From positions 62,001 through 126,000 of the forward strand of contig NZ_QAYX01000022.1 of NCBI RefSeq assembly GCF_003054705.1: a stretch of 64,000 bases of DNA. Direction: 5' to 3'. The DNA is from Opitutus sp. ER46 (GTDB lineage Bacteria; Verrucomicrobiota; Verrucomicrobiia; Opitutales; Opitutaceae). The position numbers and the translations under genes are program-made. Shown here one piece after another: positions 17,459 to 25,559 of the stretch (position 1 is the first letter of the stretch; the number at the start of each line of letters is the position of its first letter). The notes below the pieces were generated by a model that was not told the DNA's origin, did no database searches, and saw only the letters and a program-made list of their open reading frames with translations.

Positions 17459-18271
17459 ATGAAAACCTCCGCACTGGTCGCGACCTGTCTCACTGCCCTC
17501 GTCACCCTCCTGGGTGTTTCGTCCGCCCGTGCGGCCGAGCCCTTCCGGCTTCGGGTCCTCACGTACAACATCAAGAACTGCAAGGGCAACGATGGCGTCG
17601 TCGATGTCGCCCGCGTGGCGGCGGTCATCAAGCAGGCGCAACCCGATGTCGTGCTGCTGCAGGAGGTGGACAAGGGTGTGGCGCGCTCGAAGTGGGTCGA
17701 CCAGCCCGCGGAACTCGGGCGGCTCACGGGGCTGAAGTCCGGTTTCGCGCGGCTGAAGAAGTGGGGCGACGGCGACTACGGCAACGCGATGCTCTCACGG
17801 TTCCCCGCGAAGGGCGTGAAGGGCGTCCGGACGCTGCTCGGACCCGATGCGCTGACGCCGTCGGTGATCGGTTTCGAGATTCGTCCCGGTGCCGGAGTCC
17901 CACCCATCTTTGTGATTGGCGCGCACCTTAATGTGGAACACGCCGACCTGCGGCTGGCCCAGGCGCAGGAACTGACCAATTTTGCGGTCCAGCGGGGAGG
18001 CTTGGTGATCCTGGGCGGTGATATGAATGCGAAGCCCGGCAGTCCCCCCATCGCGCTGTTGCGCTCCGCCTGGACTGATGCCACGGCGGCGGGCGAGGCG
18101 CCGACGTTTCCCGCGACCAAGCCGCGGATAAAGATCGACTACATCTTCTGCCGGCCGGCGGACGCGTGGCGCGTGGTCGAAACGCGCGTGATCGAGGAGC
18201 CGATGGCGGCGGATCACTGCCCGGTGCTCGTGGTGCTGGAGTACCGAGGAGAACCGGCAAAGGCGGAGTGA
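17459..18271 (+). CDS. Secreted endonuclease/exonuclease/phosphatase-family protein
   Basis: A 270-residue EEP-fold phosphoesterase with an N-terminal signal peptide (hydrophobic stretch about 5-22, likely cut after SARA). Active-site motifs of the family are present in order: LTYNIKN, LLQEVD, GAHLNVE, GGDMNAKPGS, KIDYIF and the terminal ADHCPV. The substrate could be a phosphodiester, an inositol phosphate or nucleic acid; the sequence does not decide. Export to the periplasm or outside suggests nutrient phosphate scavenging or envelope work. The ATG at 17459 is the only start that gives a proper signal peptide. It converges on the esterase gene at 18309. Confidence 0.9.
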   Translation: MKTSALVATCLTALVTLLGVSSARAAEPFRLRVLTYNIKNCKGNDGVVDVARVAAVIKQAQPDVVLLQEVDKGVARSKWVDQPAELGRLTGLKSGFARLKKWGDGDYGNAMLSRFPAKGVKGVRTLLGPDALTPSVIGFEIRPGAGVPPIFVIGAHLNVEHADLRLAQAQELTNFAVQRGGLVILGGDMNAKPGSPPIALLRSAWTDATAAGEAPTFPATKPRIKIDYIFCRPADAWRVVETRVIEEPMAADHCPVLVVLEYRGEPAKAE

Positions 18272-18308
18272 CGGGGGCCTTGGTCCGTCGGGCGCCGGAG
18301 GTGCGACC

Positions 18309-19316
18309 TTACTTCTTCGCCGCCGGCGGCGGCATCACGGCCGGCATGGACACCCGCATCGCGGCGGGCCATTGCGCGGCCACGGTCTGCTTTCCCTTCA
18401 GGTGCAGGTCGAGAAAGTCGCGGCGTGCCTGCTCGATGTCGGGGCCGGCGATGCCCGGGCCGTGCAGGGCGCCGTTCACGAGGGTGAAGCGGACGGGCAC
18501 GCCGGCCTGGCGGAGCGCGGCGAACAGGAGTTCGCTCTGGTGCACGGGCACGATCGGATCGTGGTCTCCGTGCTCGATCAGGAAGGGTGTGTCTCCGGGG
18601 GAGACATACGCGATCGGGTTGGCGCGCTGCACCTTGGCGGCGTTGGCCGGCTCGTTGATGGGGCCGCCAATGAGGGCCGCGGGCGCGGCGGCATCCTTCG
18701 GGTCCGGCGGGGGCCGGGCCGGGTCCGCTTTCCAGACGGCCTCGAGTTGGGCGAAATCGGTCGGGCCATAATCATCGATGACGGCCTGCACGCGACTGGA
18801 GAATCCGCGGTTTGGGCCCATGTCGAAGTCGGAAACGTCGCCGGTGGTCCCGAGCAGCGCCACGAGGTGGCCGCCCGCCGAACTGCCCCAGGCGGCGATG
18901 TGGCCGGCGTCGAGCCGGTACTCCTTCGCATGGGCGCAGAGCCAGCGAATCGCCGCCTTGCAGTCCTCGAGTTGCGCCGGGAAGAGCGCGTGCTGGCTCA
19001 GGCGGTAGTTGATGCTGGCCACCGCGTAGCCCTGTTCGACGAACCCGCGGCGGAGCGGCAGGCAACTGCGTTTGTCGCCGGTCCGCCACGCGCCGCCGTG
19101 CACCCAGACGATCACGGGGAACGGGCCGTCACCGTTGGCGGGCAGGTAAAGATCGAGCGCCTGCCGCACGTGACCGCCTTCGACGTAGGCCAGGTCGCGC
19201 ACAGCCTTGATGCTGTCCGGCAGCGGGGCGGGTTGGGTCTGGGCCGGGGCGGCGAAGGGCAGGAGCGTTAGTCCGGCCGCGAGCAGCGCGCCGCGCAGGA
19301 GATGCCGTGGTGTCAT
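18309..19316 (-). CDS. Secreted alpha/beta hydrolase, esterase/lipase (BD-FAE-like)
   Basis: A 335-residue carboxylesterase-type alpha/beta hydrolase. A signal peptide occupies about residues 1-25, ending near APAQ. The oxyanion-hole motif WVHGGAW, the nucleophile elbow GSSAGG and the C-terminal acid and base in GDHDPIVP and ALHGPG are all visible. The layout resembles the BD-FAE/hormone-sensitive-lipase group, some members of which remove acetyl or feruloyl groups from plant polysaccharides. That would suit a genome with a pectate lyase, but the substrate is not shown by the sequence. The ATG at 19316 is preferred over a TTG at 19337. It is divergent from the metal ATPase gene, with about 160 bp between the starts. 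Confidence 0.9.
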   Translation of the reverse strand: MTPRHLLRGALLAAGLTLLPFAAPAQTQPAPLPDSIKAVRDLAYVEGGHVRQALDLYLPANGDGPFPVIVWVHGGAWRTGDKRSCLPLRRGFVEQGYAVASINYRLSQHALFPAQLEDCKAAIRWLCAHAKEYRLDAGHIAAWGSSAGGHLVALLGTTGDVSDFDMGPNRGFSSRVQAVIDDYGPTDFAQLEAVWKADPARPPPDPKDAAAPAALIGGPINEPANAAKVQRANPIAYVSPGDTPFLIEHGDHDPIVPVHQSELLFAALRQAGVPVRFTLVNGALHGPGIAGPDIEQARRDFLDLHLKGKQTVAAQWPAAMRVSMPAVMPPPAAKK

Positions 19317-19477
19317 GGAAAGAGGCGAGGGCGCCAACGGGGGTGGGGCGACTCGCGCGCCGATGAGGAACTACCTGGGACACAAGGGCAAACCCGAACC
19401 CGAGCCACCGGCCGCCGTAATCCATGCGCACGAAATCCGTTTGCCGGAAAGCACCGGCTCGGCTCAGTTTCTCGGCC

Positions 19478-21715
19478 ATGGATGCTTCCGCCAAGACCAG
19501 CGCCGCCTGGGTTGACGCCCTCATCGATTTCCTCCGCCAGCAACCTGAGATCAGTGCCGTCCGGATCGATCCTGCCGCCCATCGGGTCGCGGTGGCGACG
19601 GTCGGCAACGTGGCCGTCGCCGGACTCGAGCAGCGACTCGCCGAGACGATCGCCGCGATCGACGCCGAGCTGGCCCGGGGCGCCGAGGCCGCCGCGCCGC
19701 GTGGGTATTCAGTCCGCCGTGACGGCGAGTCCGTGGTGATCGGAAGGGAAACGTGCGAGACCGCCGAGAAACTCTGGCTGTGGCGTGAGATGGAGTGGCC
19801 CGCCATCGAGCACGAGGAGGGACATGGCGAACAGGAATGGAAGACGCTTTCGGTCCTCGCGGCCGTCTGTGGCGTCGCCGGCATCACCGGGGCGCTCGTG
19901 GCGCATTTCGTGCCTGGCACGCCCGCGCTGGCCAAGGCGTTCTACCTGGTGGCGATCATCGCCGGTGGCTGGGACGCGGCCGTCGACACGTGGGAAAACA
20001 TCAAAAAGCGCGAGATCGACATTCACTTCCTGATGCTGGCGGTCGCGTTTGGCGCGATGGCCATCAACCACTGGAGCGAGGCTGTCCTGCTGCTGTTCCT
20101 GTTCTCGGCCTCGGGGGCGATGGAGGAGTACGCCCTCGACCGGACGCAGCGTGAGGTGAGCGCGCTCCTCAAGAGCTCGCCGAAACGTGCCACCGTCGTG
20201 CTGCCCAACGGCAACGAGCAGGAAGTGGGCGTCGAGGAACTCCAGCTCGGCCAGCGCGTGCGCGTGAAGCCGGGCGAGGCGTTTGCCGCCGACGGCGTCG
20301 TGGCGCATGGCGCCAGCGCGAGCGATGAATCCGCCCTCACCGGCGAAGCGACGCCGGTCGAAAAGAAGGTCGGTGACCAGGTCTTCAGCGGCACGATCAA
20401 CCTCTGGGGCGCGGTCGACTTCGATGTCGCGCGCCTGCCTGCGGAAAGCACGCTGCAGAAGATCATCCGGCTGATTCAGACGGCGCAGAAACTGAAGGCG
20501 CCGAGCGAGCGGTTCACCGACAAGTTCGGTACCGGCTATACGTATGCCGTCATCGGCGGCGCGGCGGCGATGTTCCTCGTGTGGTGGCTGGTGCTCGGGC
20601 TGCCCGCGTTCACCAACACCGACGAGACGCGTTCGGCCTTCTACCGTGCAATGACGCTCATGGTCGTCGCGAGTCCCTGCGCCCTCGTGCTGTCGATCCC
20701 GTCCGCCATCCTGGCGGCCATTGCCTGGGGCGCGCGCCATGGCGTCCTGTTCCGGGGCGGCGCCGCGATCGAGAAGCTAGCGGATGTCACCACGGTCGCG
20801 CTGGACAAGACGGGCACCCTCACCACGGGCGAACTCGCCGTCGTGGGCTATGAGAGCTATCCGCAGGGCCGCGAGCGCGAGGTGCTCGAGTTGGCCTACG
20901 CGCTCGAGGCCAAATCCCATCACCCACTTGCGCGAGCGATCGTGCGCCACGCCCGCGCCGAGGGCGTCAGCGAACTCAAGGTCGACGATTTCCAGTCCAT
21001 CACCGGCCAGGGATTGCGCGGCAAGGTCGCCGGCTCCTCGCTCCTCCTCGGGCGCCGCGAGCTGCTCGAGGTCGGACCGCTCGCCGACTGGGCCAAGCAG
21101 CTTCCCGTCGCTCCCGCCGATCTCAGCGAGGTGTGGGTCATCGGCCCGAACGTGGTCGGGCGCGTCCTGCTGCGCGACCAGGTGCGCAAGGAATCGCAAG
21201 GCGTGCTCGCCGCGTTGAAGCGGATGGGCATCCGCACTGTGATGCTCACCGGTGACCGCCGGCATGCCGCCGAAGCCGTGGCCCGTGAGCTCGGCGTCGA
21301 TGAGGTGCGCGCGGGCCTCAAGCCCGAGGATAAGGTCACCGCCATCGTCAGCCTCCGCGAACAGGGCCAGAAGGTTGCGATGGTCGGCGATGGGGTGAAC
21401 GACGCGCCGTGTCTCGCCGCGTCCGATGTCAGCGTCGCCATGGGCGCGCGTGGCAGTGACGCTGCGCTCGAGCAGGCGGAGGTCATCTTGATGCATGACC
21501 GTATCGAGAACTTCCTGGCGGCCCAGCGCCTCAGCCGGCGCGCCCGTGCGATCATCCGGCAAAACCTCACGCTCTCGCTGGGCGTCGTGGTGGTGATGGT
21601 GATTGCGACGGCGTTCGGCGCGGTCCCGCTCGCCGTTGGCGTCGCGGCGCACGAGGGCAGCACCCTCGTCGTTTGCATCAACTCGCTGCGCCTCCTGTTC
21701 GGCCGCAACGCGTAG
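19478..21715 (+). CDS. P1B-4-type heavy-metal-translocating P-type ATPase
   Basis: A 745-residue metal efflux ATPase. The phosphorylated aspartate is D443 in ALDKTGTLTT; the actuator TGE is at 288-290; SHHPLA and MVGDGVNDAP complete the catalytic set. The membrane metal-site motif is SPC (399-401) rather than the CPC of Zn/Cd/Pb or Cu pumps. HEGST appears in the last membrane helix. SPC plus HEG(S/G)T is the signature of subgroup P1B-4 (CoaT/CtpD-like), associated with Co2+, Fe2+ or Ni2+ export. The N-terminal 120 residues look like a degenerate metal-binding domain without CxxC but with a His/Glu-rich patch (EHEEGHGE). No metal-sensing regulator gene adjoins it. A strong hairpin follows the stop codon. 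Confidence 0.93.
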   Translation: MDASAKTSAAWVDALIDFLRQQPEISAVRIDPAAHRVAVATVGNVAVAGLEQRLAETIAAIDAELARGAEAAAPRGYSVRRDGESVVIGRETCETAEKLWLWREMEWPAIEHEEGHGEQEWKTLSVLAAVCGVAGITGALVAHFVPGTPALAKAFYLVAIIAGGWDAAVDTWENIKKREIDIHFLMLAVAFGAMAINHWSEAVLLLFLFSASGAMEEYALDRTQREVSALLKSSPKRATVVLPNGNEQEVGVEELQLGQRVRVKPGEAFAADGVVAHGASASDESALTGEATPVEKKVGDQVFSGTINLWGAVDFDVARLPAESTLQKIIRLIQTAQKLKAPSERFTDKFGTGYTYAVIGGAAAMFLVWWLVLGLPAFTNTDETRSAFYRAMTLMVVASPCALVLSIPSAILAAIAWGARHGVLFRGGAAIEKLADVTTVALDKTGTLTTGELAVVGYESYPQGREREVLELAYALEAKSHHPLARAIVRHARAEGVSELKVDDFQSITGQGLRGKVAGSSLLLGRRELLEVGPLADWAKQLPVAPADLSEVWVIGPNVVGRVLLRDQVRKESQGVLAALKRMGIRTVMLTGDRRHAAEAVARELGVDEVRAGLKPEDKVTAIVSLREQGQKVAMVGDGVNDAPCLAASDVSVAMGARGSDAALEQAEVILMHDRIENFLAAQRLSRRARAIIRQNLTLSLGVVVVMVIATAFGAVPLAVGVAAHEGSTLVVCINSLRLLFGRNA

Positions 21716-21745
21716 CAGACTGCCGGACCGAGTCCGACAGTCTGC
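21715..21745. terminator. Strong hairpin between convergent metal ATPase and L,D-transpeptidase genes
   Basis: Arms 21715-21728 and 21732-21745 pair over 14 positions with a single C/A mismatch and a 3-base CGA loop. The stem begins at the last base of the ATPase stop codon. It sits between converging genes and is probably a bidirectional terminator, although neither side has a clear T-run. Confidence 0.6.
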
Positions 21746-21872
21746 TGATCAAAATGGCTGCGCCATGTTGGTGGACAGGGGAGAGCCGAGTCAGACGGGA
21801 AGATTGGCCCGGCCCGCAGTGGACGCCGACCGGTTGCCGCTTTGCCGGGGGGGGAGAACCCGTTCCGGCTGG

Positions 21873-22394
21873 CTATTCGATCCACACCAGGTCGCCGACG
21901 CGCACCTCGTCGTAGAGTTCGATGACGTCGTGGTTGCGCATCTCGACGCAGCCCGCGCTCATCGGCTCGCCGAGCCGCTCCTCGTGGTTGGTGCCGTGGA
22001 TGTAAACGTAGCGATCGTACGTATCGACTTCGCCTCCGCGGTTCACCCCAGGCTCAAGCCCGCGCAACCACAGAATCCGGCTGGTGATGAGCTGCCGCGC
22101 GGCCTCGGAGTCGGGGAATTCAGAGAAGTGACGACCAGTCGGCAGGCGTGACTTGAAGACCATCCCGGCGGGCTGGCCGCCGCCGATGCGTTCGGCGATC
22201 TCATGCAGTCCGCGCGGCGTCCCCATCGAACCCTTGATGTTGGACGGCGGTTTTAGCGAGGTGGAGACCACGTAGCTCTTCACCAGTGCACCTTTGCGGA
22301 AGAATTGGAGGGTAGCTGTGCTGATCCGCACGATCAGCACCCGTTCTCCGGGCTTGATGCCCAGCTGGGCGCAGGCTTTGGTTACCCGCTCCAT
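21873..22394 (-). CDS. L,D-transpeptidase (YkuD) family protein without obvious signal peptide
   Basis: A YkuD-fold protein of about 173 residues. The catalytic pair is visible as YIHGTNHE (His about 133) and SAGCVEMRNHDV (Cys about 149), the standard HxGT and S(H/A)GC motifs. Such enzymes cross-link peptidoglycan through 3-3 bridges or anchor lipoproteins using meso-DAP. No signal peptide is visible from any possible start (22394, 22424, 22436 or 22448), which is odd for an enzyme expected to work in the periplasm. I prefer the ATG at 22394, which has a GAGTGAG-like sequence about six bases upstream and avoids overlap with asd. Its start is 13 bp from the divergent asd start. Confidence 0.85.
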   Translation of the reverse strand: MERVTKACAQLGIKPGERVLIVRISTATLQFFRKGALVKSYVVSTSLKPPSNIKGSMGTPRGLHEIAERIGGGQPAGMVFKSRLPTGRHFSEFPDSEAARQLITSRILWLRGLEPGVNRGGEVDTYDRYVYIHGTNHEERLGEPMSAGCVEMRNHDVIELYDEVRVGDLVWIE

Positions 22395-22407
22395 TGGAGT
22401 CTCACTC

Positions 22408-23445
22408 GTGAACAACGTATCCATCAATGTCGGCATCGTCGGCGCCACGGGCGCCGTCGGTCAAGAGCTCCTACAGCTCTTGCATGATCGGAATTTCCCC
22501 ATGGCCCAGCTGCGGCTCTTCGCCTCGGCTCGGTCGGCGGGCAAGGTCGTTACGTGTGCGGGCAAAAAATACACCGTGGAGGAAGCGAAGCCCGGCGTCT
22601 TCAAGGACCTCGATGTGGCGTTCTTCGCCGTCGAGGGCGCGACGACCAAGGCGCTTGCGCCTGACGCCGTCGCGGCCGGCTGCCTCGTGATCGACAAGAG
22701 CTCGGCCTACCGCATGGACCCCGCGGTGCCGCTCGTCATTCCGGAGATCAACCCGGAGCAGCTCACCCAGCACAAGGGCATCATTGCCAACCCGAACTGC
22801 TCGACGGCGGTCACGCTCATGGCGCTGTGGCCGCTGCACAAGGCCTTCGGTCTGAAGCGCTACATCGCGTCGACATACCAGTCCGTCTCCGGCACGGGGA
22901 CCGACGCGATCGAGGAGCTCGACCAGCAGGTGCACGCCTACGCCAAAGGCGAACCGCTGACTCGCAAGGTCTATCCCTACCAGATCGCGTTCAATGTTAT
23001 CCCCCAGGTCGATTCGTTTGGCCCCAACGGTTACACCGGGGAGGAGACCAAAATGGAGCTCGAGAGCCGCAAGATCATGGGGCTGCCGGCGCTCAAGGTG
23101 TCGTCCACCACCGTTCGCGTGCCAGTCGTCCGGGCGCATTCGGTGGCGGTCAACGCCGAGTTCGAACGTCCTGTCAGCGTTGAGGCCGCGCGTGCCGCCG
23201 TCGCCGCCTTCGAGGGCGCCGAACTCGTCGATGATCCGGCAAACAAGGTTTACCCGACGCCCCTGGACTTCAGCCGCAAGGTGAAGTGCGGCGTCGGCCG
23301 TATCCGCATCGACACCGCCCTCGACAACGCCCTGGCGCTGTGGGTGAGCGGCGACAACCTCTGGAAGGGTGCCGCCCTCAATGCCTTGCAGAACGCCGAG
23401 CTCATGGTGCGCAAGGGTTGGCTCAAACCCAAGGGCCAGCGCTGA
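22408..23445 (+). CDS. asd: Aspartate-semialdehyde dehydrogenase
   Basis: Asd reduces aspartyl phosphate to aspartate semialdehyde with NADPH, the branch point to DAP/lysine, methionine and threonine. The 345-residue product has the Rossmann motif GIVGATGAVGQELL at residues 9-22 and the catalytic cysteine C131 in ANPNCST. The later EETKMELE and VPVVRAHS segments are also typical. The GTG start at 22408 is well supported by GGAG eight bases upstream. Because the L,D-transpeptidase gene starts only 13 bp away on the other strand, the asd promoter must lie inside that gene. A GC-rich inverted repeat (CAAGCCC 23481-23487 with GGGCTTG 23508-23514) follows the stop and may act as a weak terminator. 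Confidence 0.97.
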   Translation: MNNVSINVGIVGATGAVGQELLQLLHDRNFPMAQLRLFASARSAGKVVTCAGKKYTVEEAKPGVFKDLDVAFFAVEGATTKALAPDAVAAGCLVIDKSSAYRMDPAVPLVIPEINPEQLTQHKGIIANPNCSTAVTLMALWPLHKAFGLKRYIASTYQSVSGTGTDAIEELDQQVHAYAKGEPLTRKVYPYQIAFNVIPQVDSFGPNGYTGEETKMELESRKIMGLPALKVSSTTVRVPVVRAHSVAVNAEFERPVSVEAARAAVAAFEGAELVDDPANKVYPTPLDFSRKVKCGVGRIRIDTALDNALALWVSGDNLWKGAALNALQNAELMVRKGWLKPKGQR

Positions 23446-23645
23446 GCATCCGCCGTCGCGGCCGACGCTGCGTTCTCCCCCAAGCCCAAGGTGCCGAACC
23501 CGCCGGGGGGCTTGTGCGACTTATCGGTTGCCCGCGCGTTTTCGCCTCGGGCAGTGCCCCGGTGCCCTCGTGGCCGGGGTGTCATACCCTCGAATAATTC
23601 CTTGTCTTGGCGGTTTACCGGCGGCTTTCATCAACCTTTCGACTC

Positions 23646-23719
23646 GGACGCCTAGCTCAGTTGGTTAGAGCACCTCGTTTACACCGAGGGGGTCAGGGGT
23701 TCGAGTCCCTTGGCGTCCA
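23646..23719 (+). tRNA. tRNA-Val (anticodon UAC)
   Basis: A complete 74-nt cloverleaf. Acceptor arms are GGACGCC (23646-23652) and GGCGTCC (23712-23718) with discriminator A at 23719. The D arm has GCTC/GAGC around AGTTGGTTA. The anticodon stem CCTCG/CGAGG encloses the loop TTTACAC, giving anticodon TAC. The T loop is TTCGAGT with a five-pair stem that includes one G-T pair. The 3' CCA is not encoded. It lies 134 bp upstream of ilvN on the same strand. No integrase or attachment-site duplication is visible next to it. Confidence 0.97.
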
Positions 23720-23721
23720 GT

Positions 23722-23790
23722 CTACGTTCGAGCGCAGCGGCGAGCGTAGGCTGTCCGTTCGAGTTCCGCCTCCGCGGAACGACGACGGAC
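23722..23790 (+). promoter_or_regulatory. Two tandem hairpins between tRNA-Val and ilvN
   Basis: Hairpin 1 pairs CTACGTTCG (23722-23730) with CGAGCGTAG (23741-23749), nine pairs with one G-T. Hairpin 2 has outer arms GTCCGT (23753-23758) and ACGGAC (23785-23790), a 4x4 internal loop, and a perfect inner stem GTTCCGC (23763-23769) with GCGGAAC (23774-23780). No T-run follows. They could help release the tRNA, terminate its transcript, or form a leader controlling ilvNC. No run of valine codons suggests a leader peptide. Confidence 0.45.
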
Positions 23791-23853
23791 CTGCTGCTGC
23801 GAACCCGGCCGGCGGCTGGCCAGGTTAAGCCTGCATCTCCATTTCTCTTTCCC

Positions 23854-24324
23854 ATGCGACACACGATCTCCGTCCTCGTTGAGAACAAGTTCGGCGTTCT
23901 GACCCGAATCGCCGGCATGTTTTCCGGCCGCGGGTTCAACATCGACTCCCTCAACGTCGCGCCGACCCACGATCCGTCGCTCTCCCGGATCACCGTCGCG
24001 CTCAAGGGCGACGAGGGGCAGCTCGACCTTTGCATCAAGCAGCTCCGCAAGCTGGTGAACGTCGTCGAGGTGCTCGACTTCAAGGAAGGCCAGGCCGTCG
24101 CCCGCGAACTCATCCTCGTCAAGGTCAAGGCCGACGCCGCGTCGCGTCCCGCCATCCTCCAGATTGGCGAGATCTTCCGCGCCAAGATCGTTCACCTCGC
24201 CGCCGAGTCGCTGATCATCGAGGCCACCGGCGATGACGACAAAATCACCGCGCTGCTCGGTCTGCTCGAGCCGTTTGGCATCATCGAACTCGCCCGCACC
24301 GGCCGGCTTGCCTTGAAACGCTGA
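23854..24324 (+). CDS. ilvN: Acetolactate synthase small (regulatory) subunit
   Basis: A 156-residue regulatory subunit of acetohydroxyacid synthase, the enzyme that starts valine, leucine and isoleucine synthesis. The N-terminal ACT domain (about residues 3-75) begins [20 protein letters not shown] and contains [14 protein letters not shown], the valine-binding region. The C-terminal domain follows, with a typical [17 protein letters not shown] segment. The ATG at 23854 matches the family start. The large catalytic subunit gene ilvB, usually directly upstream, is absent here; its place is taken by tRNA-Val and a structured spacer. ilvC follows after 64 bp and is probably co-transcribed. Confidence 0.96.
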   Translation: MRHTISVLVENKFGVLTRIAGMFSGRGFNIDSLNVAPTHDPSLSRITVALKGDEGQLDLCIKQLRKLVNVVEVLDFKEGQAVARELILVKVKADAASRPAILQIGEIFRAKIVHLAAESLIIEATGDDDKITALLGLLEPFGIIELARTGRLALKR

Positions 24325-24388
24325 GTCGCCCCGCCCACGCGCGCCTCCTTCCACTTTCTCCACCCGCAACCTGAACCGAACACATTCC

Positions 24389-25417
24389 ATGCCCGCGAAA
24401 GTCTACACCGACAAAGACGCCGACCTCGGCGTGTTCCAAAACAAAACCCTCGCCATCCTCGGCTACGGTTCCCAGGGCCATGCCCACGCGCTGAACCTCA
24501 AGGACAGCGGCTGCAAGGTCATCATCGGCCTCTATCCCGGTTCCAAGTCGCGCGAGGTCGCGCAGCAGCACGGGTTCGAGGTGTACGACACCGCTGAGGC
24601 GGTGCGTCGCGCTGATGTCATCATGGTCGGCCTCCCCGACATGAAGCAGGCTTCGGTTTACGAGGCGGACATCCTTCCGAATCTCGCCAAGGGCAAGACG
24701 CTGCTCTTCTCCCACGGCCTCGCGATCCACTTCGGCCTGATCAAGCTGCCGAAGGACGTCGACTGTATCATGGTCGCCCCGAAGGGCCCGGGCCACATGG
24801 TCCGCCGCCTCTACGCCGAAGGGAAGGGCATGCCCGCCCTCATCGCCGTTGCGCAGGACAAGTCGAAGACCGCCAAGAAGCAGGCGCTCGCCTGGGCCAA
24901 GGGCATCGGCTCCACCCGCGCCGGTGTGCTCCAGACCACCTTCAAGGAAGAGACCGAGACCGATCTGTTCGGCGAGCAGGCCGTCCTCTGCGGCGGTGCC
25001 AGCGCGTTGGTTCAGGCCGGATTCGAGACGCTCGTCGAGGCGGGCTATCAGCCTGAGATGGCGTACTTCGAGTGCCTCCATGAGCTGAAGCTGATCTGCG
25101 ACCTCATGTACGAGAGCGGCATCGCCGGCATGCGTTTCTCGATTTCCGAGACCGCCAAGTACGGCGACATCACCCGCGGCCCCCGCGTCGTGAACAAGAA
25201 GACCAAGGCCGAGATGAAGAAGATCCTGAAGGAGATTCAGACCGGCAAGTTCACGAAAGAGTGGGTCAAGGAGTACAAGGGCGGCCTCAAGAAGTACAAC
25301 GCGCTGCTCAAGGCCGGCGAAAAGCACCAGATCGAGAAGACCGGTGCCTACCTTCGCAGCATGATGCCCTGGATGACCAAGAAGAACATCAAGGGCGTGC
25401 AGGCTTCCTACTCCTGA
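24389..25417 (+). CDS. ilvC: Ketol-acid reductoisomerase, class I
   Basis: IlvC isomerises and reduces acetolactate or acetohydroxybutyrate with NADPH and Mg2+ in branched-chain amino acid synthesis. The 342-residue length and single knotted domain fit class I. The N terminus carries the Rossmann motif [18 protein letters not shown]. The cofactor loop reads [11 protein letters not shown], consistent with NADPH use. The metal ligands lie in the [12 protein letters not shown] and [15 protein letters not shown] regions. It follows ilvN by 64 bp and is closed by a strong terminator-like hairpin at 25444-25475. Confidence 0.98.
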   Translation: MPAKVYTDKDADLGVFQNKTLAILGYGSQGHAHALNLKDSGCKVIIGLYPGSKSREVAQQHGFEVYDTAEAVRRADVIMVGLPDMKQASVYEADILPNLAKGKTLLFSHGLAIHFGLIKLPKDVDCIMVAPKGPGHMVRRLYAEGKGMPALIAVAQDKSKTAKKQALAWAKGIGSTRAGVLQTTFKEETETDLFGEQAVLCGGASALVQAGFETLVEAGYQPEMAYFECLHELKLICDLMYESGIAGMRFSISETAKYGDITRGPRVVNKKTKAEMKKILKEIQTGKFTKEWVKEYKGGLKKYNALLKAGEKHQIEKTGAYLRSMMPWMTKKNIKGVQASYS

Positions 25418-25443
25418 GCCAGGCTTGCCTGATTTGACCGCGC

Positions 25444-25475
25444 AGGGCTGAACCGGGGCATCCCGTTTCAGCCCT
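25444..25475 (+). terminator. Probable intrinsic terminator after ilvC
   Basis: Perfect 9-bp arms AGGGCTGAA (25444-25452) and TTCAGCCCT (25467-25475) enclose a further 4-bp CGGG/CCCG stem with a GCAT loop. A moderately T-rich stretch (TGCTGTCTTT) follows. It separates the ilvNC unit from hemC. Confidence 0.7.
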
Positions 25476-25559
25476 TGCTGTCTTTGCCCGGGCGCGCGGC
25501 TTGAGTTTCGCGGCCCAAGGCGTTCAGTCTCTCCCTTTCCCCACCTCCGCTTCTCCCAC

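Noticed and set aside
23646-23719. Integration site of a mobile element at tRNA-Val
   Set aside because: No integrase, no duplicated tRNA end and only housekeeping genes on both sides.
23607-23828. Open frame across the tRNA-Val gene
   Set aside because: It covers the tRNA and its flanks with no coding features.
23720-23853. Leader peptide for attenuation of ilvNC
   Set aside because: No short frame with a run of Val, Leu or Ile codons and no hairpin followed by a T-run.
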